DNA of 64,000 nucleotides from Ephemerocybe angulata (Eukaryota; Basidiomycota; Agaricomycetes; Agaricales; Psathyrellaceae), in contig JAACJK010000163.1 in assembly GCA_013368325.1 (NCBI GenBank), positions 2,976,001 through 3,040,000 of the forward strand, read 5' to 3'. Positions 12,479 to 22,629 of this stretch are shown one piece after another. Made by a program: the position numbers and the translations under genes. How positions within the stretch are numbered: position 1 is the first letter of the stretch; every line of letters begins with the position of its first letter. The notes below the pieces were generated by a model that saw only the letters and a list, made by a program, of their open reading frames with translations, did no database searches and was not told the DNA's origin.

Positions 12479-13309
12479 CTGGTCAGCCTACTTATTTTCT
12501 CTTCTTTTCCTTTCATTTCTTCCTTTACTATTCATTCGTGCGCATTCCTGCACACTCTTGCACACCTTTGCACACCCTTGCACACCTTCACACTGCCTTC
12601 GCTCTTCTGAGCCTTTCCCTCACTTCATGCACAGCCCGTTCACACCTTGTTCACACCTTTGTTCTCAGGTGTACTGCCCGCGCGCTGCCGTCATATCGAC
12701 TCATATGGACTCTATTGTTCTCTGGATCATTCTATTGTTCTATTTTCATTCGAGATCATCTGGACACATATATACTTGTAGCTACTCGTTCATTATTCCC
12801 CACTTGATCTCTTTGACTATACAGGTACATAGTCGCTTCGCTCCTATTTCCTGTATTCTATTTACCTTTGACTATACAGCTCTTGTATCTGCATCGCTAC
12901 TCGTCGCTCGTCCGACCTCTGCTCCTTTGCTCTCTGCTCTCTGCTCGTCGCCCGTCCGACATCAGCCGGCGTCTTCGCCACATTAGATCAAGTCCTCCCA
13001 ACTGCGCCGACGTCCATCGTCCTCGCAGCCCCTGCTAGCCAGCACCATCGCGCCCATCCGTTCCCCCTCACCTGCAACCTCTGACGGCTCTGAACCGGAC
13101 AGCTGTGCACCGTACCTTCACGGCCTACAGATCGACTCCGCCTACCTCCGATCCACCACCAATCCAGTCTTCTCCTCAGTCTACTGGTACATCGACCGGA
13201 ACGGCTCAACTGTCTACACCGACTGCGCAGAACAATCCTGCCCCCATGCTAAGGAAACCCAGGATTCTATCCCAGGCTTCTACCTCTCTGGTCTTCGTGG
13301 AGAACTAGT
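12479..13309 (+). other. probable Gypsy LTR/leader segment
   Basis: This non-coding, pyrimidine-rich stretch with CACACTTTGCACAC-type short repeats abuts the truncated Copia integrase and precedes the Gypsy gag frame. By position it is the 5' LTR and leader of that Gypsy element. No second LTR was found to confirm this. Confidence 0.3.
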
Positions 13310-14405
13310 CCTACCACTAGTCCCACAGTACCTGCACCCTACCAGCCCGCCTAGTCGCGTCCCACCCCCATCGTCACCGCCGCCGCCGTACTCCCCAAAG
13401 CTCCCCTCAACAAGCTCAACACTACCACCGGCTTCCACGAAATTTCTCCCGAGCAGTGGATCATCCATGCCCTCTCGCTCCTGCAGGGGGAAGCCGCGAT
13501 ATGGGCCATCTGCTACCTCCAAGACATCGAGGCCCATGCCACCACCCAAGCCGCCGCTGCAGCTGCTACCGCAGCCAACCAGACCACTGTCCCCGTCACC
13601 CCTTTCCCCTTCAGCGGATCATGGGACGAGTTCGTCAAGGCCTTCAAGGCCCGCTTCATGGCCTCGGACGACAACGCCGAAGCCCAGAGGGAACTCGAGT
13701 CCATCACCCAGGGCAACAAGACAGTTGCGCAGTACGCAGCGCGCTTCCAGGAGGTCTCCGGACGCACGGACTACTCCGAGTCAGACCTTGGCCATCGCTT
13801 CAAGCAGGGCCTCTCCAAGGATGCCCGTGCCTGGTTGACTATGGCCTCCTTCGCCAAAGCACCCACCACCTTCGAGGAGCTTGTCCAGCTCGCCGTCAAG
13901 GTTGACTTCCACATGCGCGACAGCATGGCGGAAGGCCCTCGTACCAAGGGTTCCACTGCCTACTCCCCTCCCACTGCCGCTCGCGACCCCTATGCCATGG
14001 ACGTCGACGCTAGTCGAAGCTTGACGGCTCGCACCCGCGAAGACTTCACCAAGCGCATGCGAGGTCGCTGCTATGGGTGCAGCTCCAAGGCCCACCTGAA
14101 GTCGGCGGGAGGCCACGAGGCCACCAAGTGTGGATACTGCGCCCGCATCGGGCACATTGAGGGCGTCTGCCAGGACAAGTACCTTGGCAATGAGAGAGGC
14201 CGAGGAGCACAACGCTCCCAGAAGGCAGCTGCCACGACCAGCGACACCCCCTTCACCCTCTTCCCAGGCGAGACCTCTGCCCCAACATCTCGTCCCCTGC
14301 CCCTTCGACAACGCCCGAGGACCCCAGGTTTGCACGCCTGGAGGCTGCCCTCACCGAGCAGAATCGACTCTTTGGGCTCCTTGCCAATGACAAGCCGGGT
14401 TTTTG
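13310..14405 (+). pseudogene. Ty3/Gypsy Gag
   Basis: An open frame without a clear upstream ATG runs through LPLNKLNTTTGFHEISPEQW, an Ala-rich linker, then PFPFSGSWDEFVKAFKARFM and VAQYAARFQEVSGRT, the retrotransposon Gag core with its W-F and YxxxF pattern. It ends with a cysteine knuckle CYGCSSKAHLKSAGGHEATKCGYC-type region: C-x2-C at about 14071, then C-x2-C-x4-H-x4-C at about 14131-14172. The frame is open to about 14470 and overlaps the protease frame. It looks structurally complete apart from an uncertain start. Confidence 0.8.
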
Positions 14406-15850
14406 AAGCGGGTGCCCGTCCGTGCTGCCGCACGCGTACCCATTGCTATGTGTTCCACCTCCTCCTATGACTCCATCTCATCATGTACCATTAGTTCTAT
14501 TCGTGAAATCGATCCCACTTCAGACCATTTCCGAGTACGAACAACGTTGAGAGGTCGCAACAGGAGCACTAGCTCAGCAGCCATGATAGATTGTGGGGCT
14601 ACCGCCCTCTTTCTTGACCACCCCTTTGTCCTAAAGCATCACATCACAACCTTCCCGCTCCGTCACCCCATCCTCCTTCGCAACATTGATGGCTCCCCAA
14701 ACACCGCCGGGAACATCACCCACTTCGCGCGTCTTCACCTCACGGTCAGACCCCACAACCGCTGGACAGACTTTCTTGTCACCGACCTAGGAGGCGAGAA
14801 CATCATCCTGGGACTCCCCTGGCTTCGCCAGGTTAACCCAGAGATTGACTGGACAAAGGGTATCGTGCGCATCAACCCCCGAGCCACCATCGAGGATGTT
14901 CCGGAGGACCCGAACCCAAGCCATGCTCTGGGGGAACCATCCAACGGATCTATCCTGGAAGAGATCTATGCCTCGAGCGCACCCCCAGACCCCATCACAT
15001 CCGTTCCAGAGCTCCTACCTTCACGCCGTCATCCCCCGCGCCTCGGTAGAGGAGGTGCCGGAGGAAAGACATCTGTGTTTGGACTTAGGGCAACCCTCTG
15101 ACAGAGCGATTCTGGAGGAAATCTACGCCTCCTGGCCCATGCTCCCCAGCTCTCCAATTCCTGAACCTACCCCACCGTCACCGCCCCCCCTGTGGAAGAG
15201 AAGCCCAAAATCCCCTTCTGCCGAATCCGTGCTAACCAAACAACTCGACACCGCTGGCTTTGAGCTGGCATCATCGAGCGCACGGATGAGGAACTGTGGT
15301 GTTCGGCTGGCTTCACCTACTCCCAGAAGATTGCTGAGGACACGAAGAAAGGTAAACCGGAGAGAACCCTCGATGAGATCATCCCCGCCCACTACCGAGA
15401 ACACGCCGCCGTCTTTTCTGAACAAGAGTCTACTCACCTGCCAAACCACAAGGACTGGGATCACGCTATCGAGCTCACGCCTGGTGCCCCAGCCAACATC
15501 TGCACCAAGATCTACCCCATGTCCCTAGATGAACAAGCCGTACTCAATACATTCCTCCAGGAGAATCTTGCCAAAGGATACATCCAGCCCTCTAAGTCGC
15601 CCATCTCCTCCCCAATGGGAAGGGGCCACCGCAGCCGCGTTCAGACCAGGCGCTATGATGGATATGAACTAACCTCGACCGGTCTTCTTCATCAAGAAGA
15701 AGGACGGAGCACTCCGCTTCATCCAAGACTATCGCCGTCTCAACGAGTACACCATCAAGAACCGGTACCCGCTCCCTCTTGTCGCCGACATCATCAGCCA
15801 TCTTCGAGGTAGAACCTCAACAGGCTGTTGGAAAGGGCCTCTCGGCCTTC
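14403..15850 (+). pseudogene. Ty3/Gypsy Pol: protease and 5' part of reverse transcriptase
   Basis: The first frame (14403-15101) carries the retropepsin motif MIDCGATALFLDH and ends in NIILGLPWLRQVNPEIDW. Frameshifts follow. Other frames continue with FTYSQKIAEDTKKG, HYREHAAVFSEQ and HLPNHKDWDHAIEL, the pre-RT region, then [20 protein letters not shown] and [15 protein letters not shown], which is RT block 1. At about 15810 homology stops: the RT palm with its YVDD box, RNase H and integrase are deleted, and sequence jumps to the C-terminal tail. It overlaps Gag slightly. This is a non-autonomous relic. Confidence 0.85.
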
Positions 15851-15879
15851 GATTCAAGTTCCAAACGACGGCCATTCTG

Positions 15880-16171
15880 AAGGGGCTACCCGGGTCCCTA
15901 GCCTTCATCGTCGCATCTCCAGCCTTCAAATCCGCGTCCTGAGCCTTCGAAGTCACATCCTGGACGTTCGTCATCGTGCCCCGAGCCTTGGAAGTCACGT
16001 CCTGAGCCTTCGTCATCACGCCCCGAGCCTTCGAAGTCGCAGTCACGCCCCGAGCCTTCGTCATCGCGTCACCAGACTTTGAAGTCCTCGTCCAAAGCCA
16101 AGCCTCCAGCACCGCGCCCTGAGCCTGTGCTAGCTTCGGAGGATGAAGATGAGGGCAGTTTCTGGCTTTGA
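15880..16171 (+). pseudogene. Gypsy C-terminal tail with SRPEPS repeats
   Basis: In one plus frame this reads as repeats of SRPEPSKSQ/SRPEPSSS, then KAKPPAPRPEPVLASEDEDE and GSFWL, stop at 16169-16171. At the DNA level it is a degenerate array of CCCCGAGCCTTCGAAGTCACG units of about 40 bp. A low-complexity Pro/Glu/Ser tail ending in an acidic patch suits the C-terminus of a long Gypsy Pol. It is fused here to the start of RT by a large internal deletion. Confidence 0.55.
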
Positions 16172-17170
16172 TTCAATGGAAAATCGCCATATACCCAGCA
16201 CTTTGTTGCTTTTCAGTTCATTCGCTAGTTTTCACTATTTATTGCTCAACTTCTGCCTGTCATTACCGATCTCGCTTTGCTGATTACTGATGCTTTCCTC
16301 CGATATTTATTGCCCAACTCTTACACCTGTCATTACCCGTTCTGTTGATAGTCCCAGTCTCACGTTTGCCCAACTCTTATGCCTGTCACTACCTGCCTTG
16401 TTGATAGTCCTGATCTCATGTTACTGCATCCAACTCATGTCTGTCTTTACACAATGCCCCTATGGCTCATTGATTAACTTGTGGTGCAAATGTTCTCACA
16501 CTTAAGAGTTTTCGCCAAGTGATGTATCAAGTGCTTAGTGGTACTGTAGGCATGCCATGTCTTCCTGACCATTGTACCAATCTTGCTAGGGAAGTCGGAG
16601 CACGAAATAGATGCATGAAGGAGTCAGGACATAACAACTCACTGAAGTCCTGCACCATTCAGGAATGACTCACAATCCTTTGTACGTAAGCAAAGAGATG
16701 GGTGATGAATCGAGCACTAGATAGGGGGGCTGTACCATGTTATGGGTGGTCTCGCATTCAGGGTAGAGATGGGTGATGAATCGAGCGCTAGATAGGTGGG
16801 CTATAAATCCGATGCTCAATTATGGAGCTTTAGTTTGATGGAGGACATAGGCGATGAAATGGGGTGTTGCGGGCATCCCGCACTCAGAATAGAGATGAAG
16901 CTCAAATATGGAGGGAGGACATAGGCGATGAAATGGGGTGTTGCGGGCATTCCGCACTCAGGGTAGAGATGGGTGATGAATCGAGCACTAAATAGGTGAG
17001 CTATGCCATGTTATGGGCACTGTAGATCTGAATCTCAACTATGGAGCTTAGTCTAACCCCACACATTTAAAGTACTCAAGATGGTTGCTGCTTGTTCTAT
17101 AGCACCCACTGTATATTATGATATGTATATATTAAAAAACAGCTGTCAGCAGCTAAGGAACCTGGTTACC
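16172..17170. repeat. non-coding stretch with degenerate repeats
   Basis: No gene is seen. From 16690 to 17050 the phrase GATGGGTGATGAATCGAGC recurs three times (near 16698, 16766 and 16967). A longer block, GGAGGACATAGGCGATGAAA plus GGGGTGTTGCGGGCAT, occurs twice (near 16841 and 16913). This is probably LTR or downstream sequence of the Gypsy element that has undergone local duplication. Confidence 0.5.
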
Positions 17171-17177
17171 CTTCCAG

Positions 17178-17258
17178 GTGTGGGTGAACCACCCTGCGAG
17201 GTGTGGGTGAACCACCCTGCGAGGTGTGGGTGAACCACCCTGCGAAGTGTGGGTGAAC
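17178..17258 (+). repeat. 24-bp tandem repeat, about 3.4 copies
   Basis: The unit is GTGTGGGTGAACCACCCTGCGAG plus one base, repeated head-to-tail with very few changes (the third unit has AAG for GAG). It is direct slippage-type expansion in non-coding DNA. Confidence 0.9.
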
Positions 17259-17319
17259 TTGGAGTGATTTGAAGCTTTCTTCAACTTGTTTTCGAGTTAC
17301 TGGTTCTTAATCTCCAGTA

Positions 17320-17775
17320 AAGTCTGAATCTCCTACCAAGATTCTCAAGTTCCTTCAACACATCTTTCCTACCTCCGAGTCCAAGCCCAGCTACATCTGC
17401 ATTGACAAAGGTTACCAGGTTTTCAAAACTGCTATTACTAATGGCAGTTTTGAACAACTTTGGTTTAACTCTAGGTTTATTGTCGACACCTACCATTACA
17501 ACAACTACAAGCACACTGACAAGCTAAACCAAACTTGGTGCAACCCTACTCCTATGGATGGCAGTAACCCCAACCTTGTCATTCAGGAACTTGACCGCAC
17601 ATGAGTTCTCCAGTGGAAGTGTGCGTTCAATACACAGGCATCTGAGCAGCTTAATTCATGAGCAGATTTTAAAGCGCATGACTATTGCTAACTTGTGGGT
17701 AGTAGACCATTGCTGCGCATGGCAATTCCGAGGCCATTCTGAGGCTGGCCGCTGGACAACTGCTGGATGAATGTG
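17320..17775 (+). pseudogene. fragment of a KDZ-transposon-associated (CxC5/CxC6-like) protein
   Basis: One frame reads FPTSESKPSYICIDKGYQVF, then FNSRFIVDTYHYNNYKHTDK, WCNPTPMDGSNPNLVIQEL and, past a stop and shift, CAFNTQASEQLNS. The spacing R-F-I-V-D-x-HY-x-H-x2-D, then WCNP-P-x-GS-P-LV, then AFNT-x3-EQLNxW resembles domains that I recall accompanying KDZ transposases in Agaricomycetes. The expected W after LNS is TGA. Only the central domain survives, with no transposase core. The family assignment is from memory of the motif, not a search. Confidence 0.55.
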
Positions 17776-18290
17776 TATTTAATAAACTGTGCTTTTATTT
17801 ATGTTTGAATATACAATTACTATGCTTGCAGAATATAACTATACACCTACAAACATATTTAAGATATATATGAACCAACGGTACTATTTAACCTTGCACA
17901 TGGTACGATAATTACAAAATAGAGACCAAAATAAAAGAATGGCTTTACCGAGAGTTGAACTCTCAACCTCTTGAAAAATGTCACGTGACCGAAAAGTCAC
18001 ATGGTCGCAAATGCAAAAAAAGCTTGGCGCCCGATTTTGCTGACCAAAAGTACCCGAAGCCATAAATGGCCTCCGAACTTTCATTAGTTTTTACATTCAG
18101 TTATAAATTATACCTTCATACGAAATGTGTTCTTCAGAAGCAGGCTGATCGTCAGATAGGACTTGTTATTGCAGACCTTGGTGTTGATGTAGATGATGCT
18201 TTATAATTTTCTTTTATTATTTTCATATGTTTTTCCTTACTATACTTATGCTTATACTTGTATTTCAATGGCATTTTATGGTTTCAATTT
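17776..18290. other. AT-rich, no gene
   Basis: There is no coding signal. It contains the tRNA-like minus-strand segment at about 17944-18020, discussed under rejected items. Confidence 0.4.
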
Positions 18291-18293
18291 TCA

Positions 18294-18477
18294 CCAGACT
18301 TTCAATGAACTTTCACCGGACTTCTGCTGAACTTCTATGAAGGTTCACTGAACTTCCACCAGAGTTTCACCAGACAGACTTCCACTAAAATTCCAGTGAA
18401 CTTTCACCGTACTTCCACTAAAATTCCACTGAACTTTTACTGAACTTCCACTGGAATTTCACTAGAACACTTCCTCC
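18294..18477 (+). repeat. palindromic iteron cluster of the TTCCACTGGAATTCC TIR family
   Basis: It has repeated ACTTTCACCGGACTTC, GAACTTCCACTGGAATTTCAC and CAGTGAAC motifs, as in the subterminal regions of the element at 6722-7566. No full TIR was recognised, so it is one end or a rearranged relic. Confidence 0.55.
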
Positions 18478-18541
18478 AACCTAGATTAATACTCAGAACC
18501 ACCCAAGTCATCATCACTATCTTCCCCAATCGCAGGAGTGG

Positions 18542-20024
18542 CACACTGCTTCTTGATTCTCAACCACTACCTTCCTATTTGGGACAACTCACCACACCTG
18601 CTCAATATTGACCCCCAGCTCGTACAAAGTTTATAAGCTTACTGAATATCTCGCAATCCCATGGTGGACCCCCCAGGCTACCGCACATGGTCCTCGTCCC
18701 CCAGAAGCAACTCCAGAGTCTCGACCCCTGTCTCCGCAGGATCCCAGCATCCTAGCCAACCCTCCTCTTGCTTTAGTGGCCTCCAACCTCCAGCCGCACC
18801 CAGTCTGTTACCAGAGAGACGTACCGCACCACTGTCCCTGACCTCTACACTCAGCTGACCTCTGAACCAAGGTGCAGGGGGGCAAAGTCCAAGGATGCCA
18901 ACCCCACAGCATTTCTCACCCAGCCTCTGTAAGTGGGCGCTTGATCGATCCCCAGAAACCCCACCACCTTTGCCCAGCATGCTGCTATTCAGCAGCAGGA
19001 AGTGGGCCGTGCTCTTCCTCCACCCCCTGCTTGCCCTCTCCAGGATGCAGACTGCCACATGGCCTCTCAGTCACCTACTAACTCCTGTTTCTCGTCTATG
19101 GCCCCGGAGGATGGTCCCCCTCCTACCTAGAAGGCTGGTACCCCACCATCTCGAATGTAGCCCCCACCCTAGATGCAGTCTCCTAGGTTTTCTGCACCAC
19201 GGCTCTCTCTTCTGATGCTGCGCTTAGTGGCGAGGTCGAAAACCTTGCTGATCTCTGTGTCTCATGTTTGAGTCCATCATCCAGTCCCAGTGGGCCCACG
19301 CCTCTCACCTGCTGAGTTCCCAGAGAATGGTGATTATACAATTCGTTGTTTTGTGCCTCTCTCTCCTCCTAGACTCCCTGCCAACCCAGATACTCGTCCT
19401 CCCTCACCCAGGTAGGCTGGACAGGACTACATGTTCCACCCTCCGTATGAGCCTGCATGGCAGACTATAAGCCAGGCGCCCTCCACGGTAAGCAAGGAGG
19501 CAGCCAATGTTATTGGAGCACCCCACCACCCAAACTGGTTGTGCATGGCAAGGCTCACAGAGTCCAGGTCCAGGTCTTGTGTCTTGATGTACATCTCTAA
19601 TAGGCTGACACACTGGCACCCAGCCTATCACCAGGACCTCCTCAATCACTGCAACATCATGGTCATGTCCCTCTTTGGATGCGAACAGGTGCTGCACCTC
19701 ATGAACATCTACTTGGATGATCAACACCACACCATCAAGCTTATTGCTGAGAAGGCTGATTCCTTGCCTGCCTTGTCCTATATGGGCAGCAATTTCAACT
19801 ATCACTCTAGGGAGTCCAGAAAGTGTCCAAGAGAGCAAGTGATCTTCAGGATGGCCACTCTGTTTGATACTCATCCCTTGCGAGCACTACTGGGGCGGAA
19901 TTTAGGCACAGCTGTGCCCAACCATCATGCCGCAATCTGGTTGCTGAGGCATGGGTGCCAGAAGACCATTCACAATACTATCACCCAAACTGGCACTGGA
20001 TCTCGACTCATGGACTTGTACTGA
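18542..20024 (+). pseudogene. LINE family A relic, internally deleted
   Basis: The 5' end ACACTGCTTCTTGATTCTC matches the 5' terminus of the full-length LINE-A (34416 downward). ORF1 starts near 18661 (MVDPPGYRTWSSSPRS) and, past stops, continues QQQEVGRALPPPPACPLQDA and MAPEDGPPPT. From about 19440 the endonuclease follows (APSTVSKEAANVIGAPHHPN, YISNRLTHWHPAYHQDLL, SNFNYHSRE). Near 19810 an internal deletion joins this to the segment after RT (IFRMATLFDTHPLRALLG, GSRLMDLY). RT and most of RNase H are gone. The copy is useful for comparison because its poly-C run in ORF1 is one base longer than in the 34277 copy. Confidence 0.8.
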
Positions 20025-20085
20025 GCTTGACCTCTAATACTGACAAGCTTATGAGCTGCACACTGTGTGCTTTAGGACAGCATTG
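20025..20085. other. junction between LINE fragments
   Basis: A short stretch linking the plus-strand relic to the minus-strand relic. Nothing else is seen. Confidence 0.3.
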
Positions 20086-20973
20086 CTATTTTTTGAAGTG
20101 TTTTGGCCACCAGCCTGTATGAATACCATCAGCCAGAGAGACGAATACATTCACACACTTGGGATGAGCAAAGACGCACTTCAGGTGCCACCACGTAATA
20201 TGGTCAGAACCAGGAGCAGAGAGGCCAAAGCAGGCCTGGAGGGCTTGGGTGAGTTCAAGGGAGGAGAACCCATGCCATTCATGGATGGGTTCCTGGGGGA
20301 CGCCGTTCAGAATAGATGTAGATACATCTACTGCCATGGGACCTAATGGACTGGGTCAAGGAGCGCAAGAACCCTCCCTGTGAGGCTATCCAGTATAATG
20401 GACACCTCTGGGCCACCCTACATGGCACATACAACACCACCTCTGATAGGGGCACTTATTGGTTTCTGCAATCTCTTTGATGCAAGCATCAAAGAACTTG
20501 CGCTTGGCTGCCTTGACAGTCTTGCAAAAGGCCTTGTAATTGTTGATGGACTTGTCAGCCCAATACACCCCCAACATGGCGTCACATTCGGTATCCGACC
20601 ACTCTTTCGAGTGTGGTTTTACCTTGAATTCTTTGGAATGGCAGAGCCATACCTCATTGCACGCACTGGCAATAGCCTGCACAAAGTCCTCCATATCATC
20701 AGCGGTGTTGGTGGGGTGCTGCCTCAGCGCCCCAATGGCGCCCACCAGCACGGAGATGAACTCGGCCTCCTCCTCGTGCTTGGCCACTGGAGGCGACTGG
20801 TGGTGCTGGATTTTGGCGCTAATCAGGATGTGGTCCGATGGGCTGCTCGTGTCACCAATTCTGCGCGGAATTGCTGACAGAACTTGTGCGGGAGTCACAA
20901 ACACTAGGTCTATGACTGAACGGACATTGGGGTCGGCCCTCGAGACATACATCAGGCCTGGATTAATGGGCAT
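20086..20973 (-). pseudogene. LINE family A fragment: endonuclease C-terminus and RT start
   Basis: Read on the minus strand it gives YVSRADPNVRSVIDLVFVTP, SSPSDHILI (catalytic S-D-H), a linker with SKEFKVKPHSKEWSDTECDA and KAAKRKFFDACIKEIAETNK, then after a break the RT N-terminal block HEWHGFSSLELTQALQACFG, TWWHLKCVFAHP and WWPKHFKK. These match the same segments of the near-intact ORF2 (26420-25500). The stretch between them is damaged, and the RT catalytic core is missing. It lies opposite in orientation to the neighbouring plus-strand relic. Confidence 0.8.
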
Positions 20974-21535
20974 GGAGCAACTCAGTCACCTAGCTGTACC
21001 AACATTAAGTGGAGTAAATATTGCTTCAGCCCCACTTAATATGTAGGGTACGCGGGAGGGAAGGAAGGCAATGGAAATTGAGCTTGGACTGCCTGGAGAT
21101 GCGGCAAGTGCATACATGGCTGGCTGAACTGAGCTAGCTAGGCTGAATTTTCCAAATGGCTAAACCAGGGCACAATTGGCAGATCCAACCACCCTTTGGC
21201 TGTTCCAACCACCCTTTGGCTGTTCCAACCACCCTTTGGCTGTTCCAACCACCCTTTGGCTGTTCCAACCACCCTTTGGCTGTTCCAACCACCCTTTGGC
21301 TGTTCCAAACCCAGTTTGGCAGGGCCAAAGACAAAATGGCTGAGCTAGGCAGAATTGGGTGTCTGGGGTCCTACTGGCAGTTCCATTTTAGCTACCTACT
21401 GGCAGTTCCAGTAAAGTTAGCTTACTGGCAGTTCCAGCAAGATGGTTCTATTCACATTGCTTACTGGCAGTGCCATCATTTGGCAGGGCCAGATGACAGC
21501 TGCCATTAACATAACATAATGGATCAATATCAGAT
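20974..21535 (+). repeat. dispersed non-coding repeat with TTGGCAG/CTGGCAGTTCCA motifs
   Basis: It is highly similar to 38395-38830 (and its duplicate 47252-47687). Shared marks are CATGGAGCACCTCAGTCACC, ACCAACATTAAGTGGAGT, GAGCTAGCTAGGCTGAATTT, iterated TTGGCAGGGCCA and CTGGCAGTTCCA, then GACAGCTGCCATTAA and ATAACATAATGGAT. Here it lies between two minus-strand pieces of one LINE endonuclease, so it may be an insertion into that LINE. It has no ORF. It is probably a non-autonomous element, but its ends are not proven. Confidence 0.6.
21191..21310 (+). repeat. 20-bp minisatellite, 6 copies
   Basis: The unit ACCCTTTGGCTGTTCCAACC is repeated six times with a variant last unit. The related repeat at 38567 has a single unit (with TATTCC), so the array expanded in this copy only. 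Confidence 0.95.
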
Positions 21536-21898
21536 CTAAGATCTATGGCTGCCATGTCCAACAGAGAGATAGCCGTCATTCGATGGTGTTGGACCGCAGG
21601 GTCTCACTCCCTTGAATGGCAGTTGAAGTCGCCCCGACATAGCGGGCAGAGAGTCAGCCTTCTCAGCAAGTAGCTGGATGGCGCGGTGCTGATCGTCTGA
21701 GTAGACATTCATGAGATGGAGCACTTGATCATGCCCAAACCAGGAGACAATCATGGTATCGCAGTCATCAAGGAGGTCTTGACAATAGGCTGGACGCCAA
21801 TGCGAAAGCCTATTAGATACATAGGTCAAGACACAGGGTCTTGTCCCAGGCCCGGGAGCGTGCACCCAGATTATGCCGATGGCTGAACCATAGCACAA
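21536..21898 (-). pseudogene. LINE family A endonuclease N-terminal fragment
   Basis: The minus strand reads PCVLTYVSNRLSHWRPAYCQ, DTMIVSWFGHDQVLHLMNVY, SDDQHRAIQLLAEKADSLPA, then a frameshift where FNCHSRE would be expected, and SVGHGSHRS. It is the same domain as 26828-26500 of the full-length copy. It abuts the TTGGCAG repeat to the left and an oppositely oriented LINE 5' end to the right. Confidence 0.8.
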
Positions 21899-22261
21899 TT
21901 GGAAGATCTGGCCTCATCGGCCTATAGGTCTACTGAACACCCAGCAATCCAATGGCGGACTCCCAGGGTCCCCGACGCAGAGGTCCTCGCCCCCGGCTCA
22001 AGACCCGGCTCCTCTGCTGGCTTGTTCAGCTCTTTGGTCTCCGTAGGTTCCCAGCGTCCAGCAGAGCCCCCTCTCCAGCTGCTGAACAGTGTCCACAGTC
22101 TCGTTCTTCCACCAGGGAGTTCTACGTCCAACCCTCCCAGCCTGCGCTCTGCGCCGGCTCCCGCACCTGCGGGGCCCATGTGGAAGGCATTGGCTAGGGG
22201 TGCTCCTTCTCCCGTGCCGCTCAAGCCTCGTTCAGCGCCCCCCAGGATGATTCTTGTGGAA
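21899..22261 (+). pseudogene. LINE family A 5' end and ORF1 start, diverged
   Basis: The plus strand reads STEHPAIQWRTPRVP and MADSQGPRRRGPRPRLKTRL, comparable with the 5' UTR/ORF1 start of the full-length LINE-A (LTEHLAFRWRT frame and MADPPGRRARSSPPRSDSG). Frames are shifted and only the first 350 bp or so survive. Confidence 0.5.
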
Positions 22262-22555
22262 ATTCTGCAGTGGTCAACTGAAGTCCCAATAGTCAGAGAC
22301 TGAATAGTCAGAGTACTGAACTGAATGTCATTTAAGCGAAATACTACACACCTGAAGTCCCAATAGTCAGGTACAGAACTAAGGGACTCAGGATGCCTAG
22401 CTGTGTCTAAAACAAGTTGAACAGTCACATGAGCAGTCACATGAGAGATAAGCGGATTAGATATGCAGATTAGATGAGATAATGGAGAAAATGCGAAGAT
22501 AAGGATGGATAAGGCTGATCTGCCTATGGATAAGGATGGATAAGAGTGTAGTTAC
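22262..22555 (-). repeat. LTR-like segment downstream of the Copia C-terminus
   Basis: On the minus strand it follows the Copia end directly: CCTTATCCATAGGCAGATCAGCC, AATCCGCTTATCTCTCATG, GCATCCTGAGTCCCTTAG, GGGACTTCAGGTGTGTAGTA, CCACTGCAG. The same sequence lies at 34776-35046 on the opposite strand. Position and dispersion suggest an LTR, but no TG...CA ends with target duplication could be proven. Confidence 0.5.
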
Positions 22556-22599
22556 CAAGTCCACAACTCCCATGCGCTCTCTAGCAAGGCGCACCAGAG
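22530..22599 (-). pseudogene. 3' end of the Copia pol split by LINE-A
   Basis: The minus strand after the 13-bp target site continues the Copia frame from 34430: ...DTLTKALVL / PLVRLARERMGVVDL. This supplies the C-terminal end of RNase H that is missing on the far side, and shows that the sequences on either side of the LINE were once contiguous. Confidence 0.65.
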
Positions 22600-22612
22600 G
22601 GAGTACAAGAGC
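22600..22612. repeat. target-site duplication at the LINE-A 3' end
   Basis: GGAGTACAAGAGC lies immediately outside the poly(T) run, which is the minus-strand poly(A) tail. The identical 13-mer occurs at 34417-34429, immediately outside the LINE 5' end. Confidence 0.9.
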
Positions 22613-22629
22613 TTTTTTTTTTTTTTTTT
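22613..22629 (-). other. poly(A) tail of LINE-A
   Basis: Seventeen T on the plus strand, directly after GGGATTTAAA read on the minus strand. It marks the 3' terminus made by target-primed reverse transcription. Confidence 0.95.

Noticed and set aside
17944..18020. Possible tRNA gene on the minus strand (GAGAGTTCAACTCTC stem and GGTAAAGCC end)
   Set aside because: The T-loop is too short, no matching 5' acceptor (GGCTTTA) or D-arm is present, and the upstream half is T-rich. At best it is a tRNA-derived relic.
22262..22555. Solo LTR with defined TG...CA ends
   Set aside because: I could not find ends flanked by a target duplication at either copy, so it is called only LTR-like.
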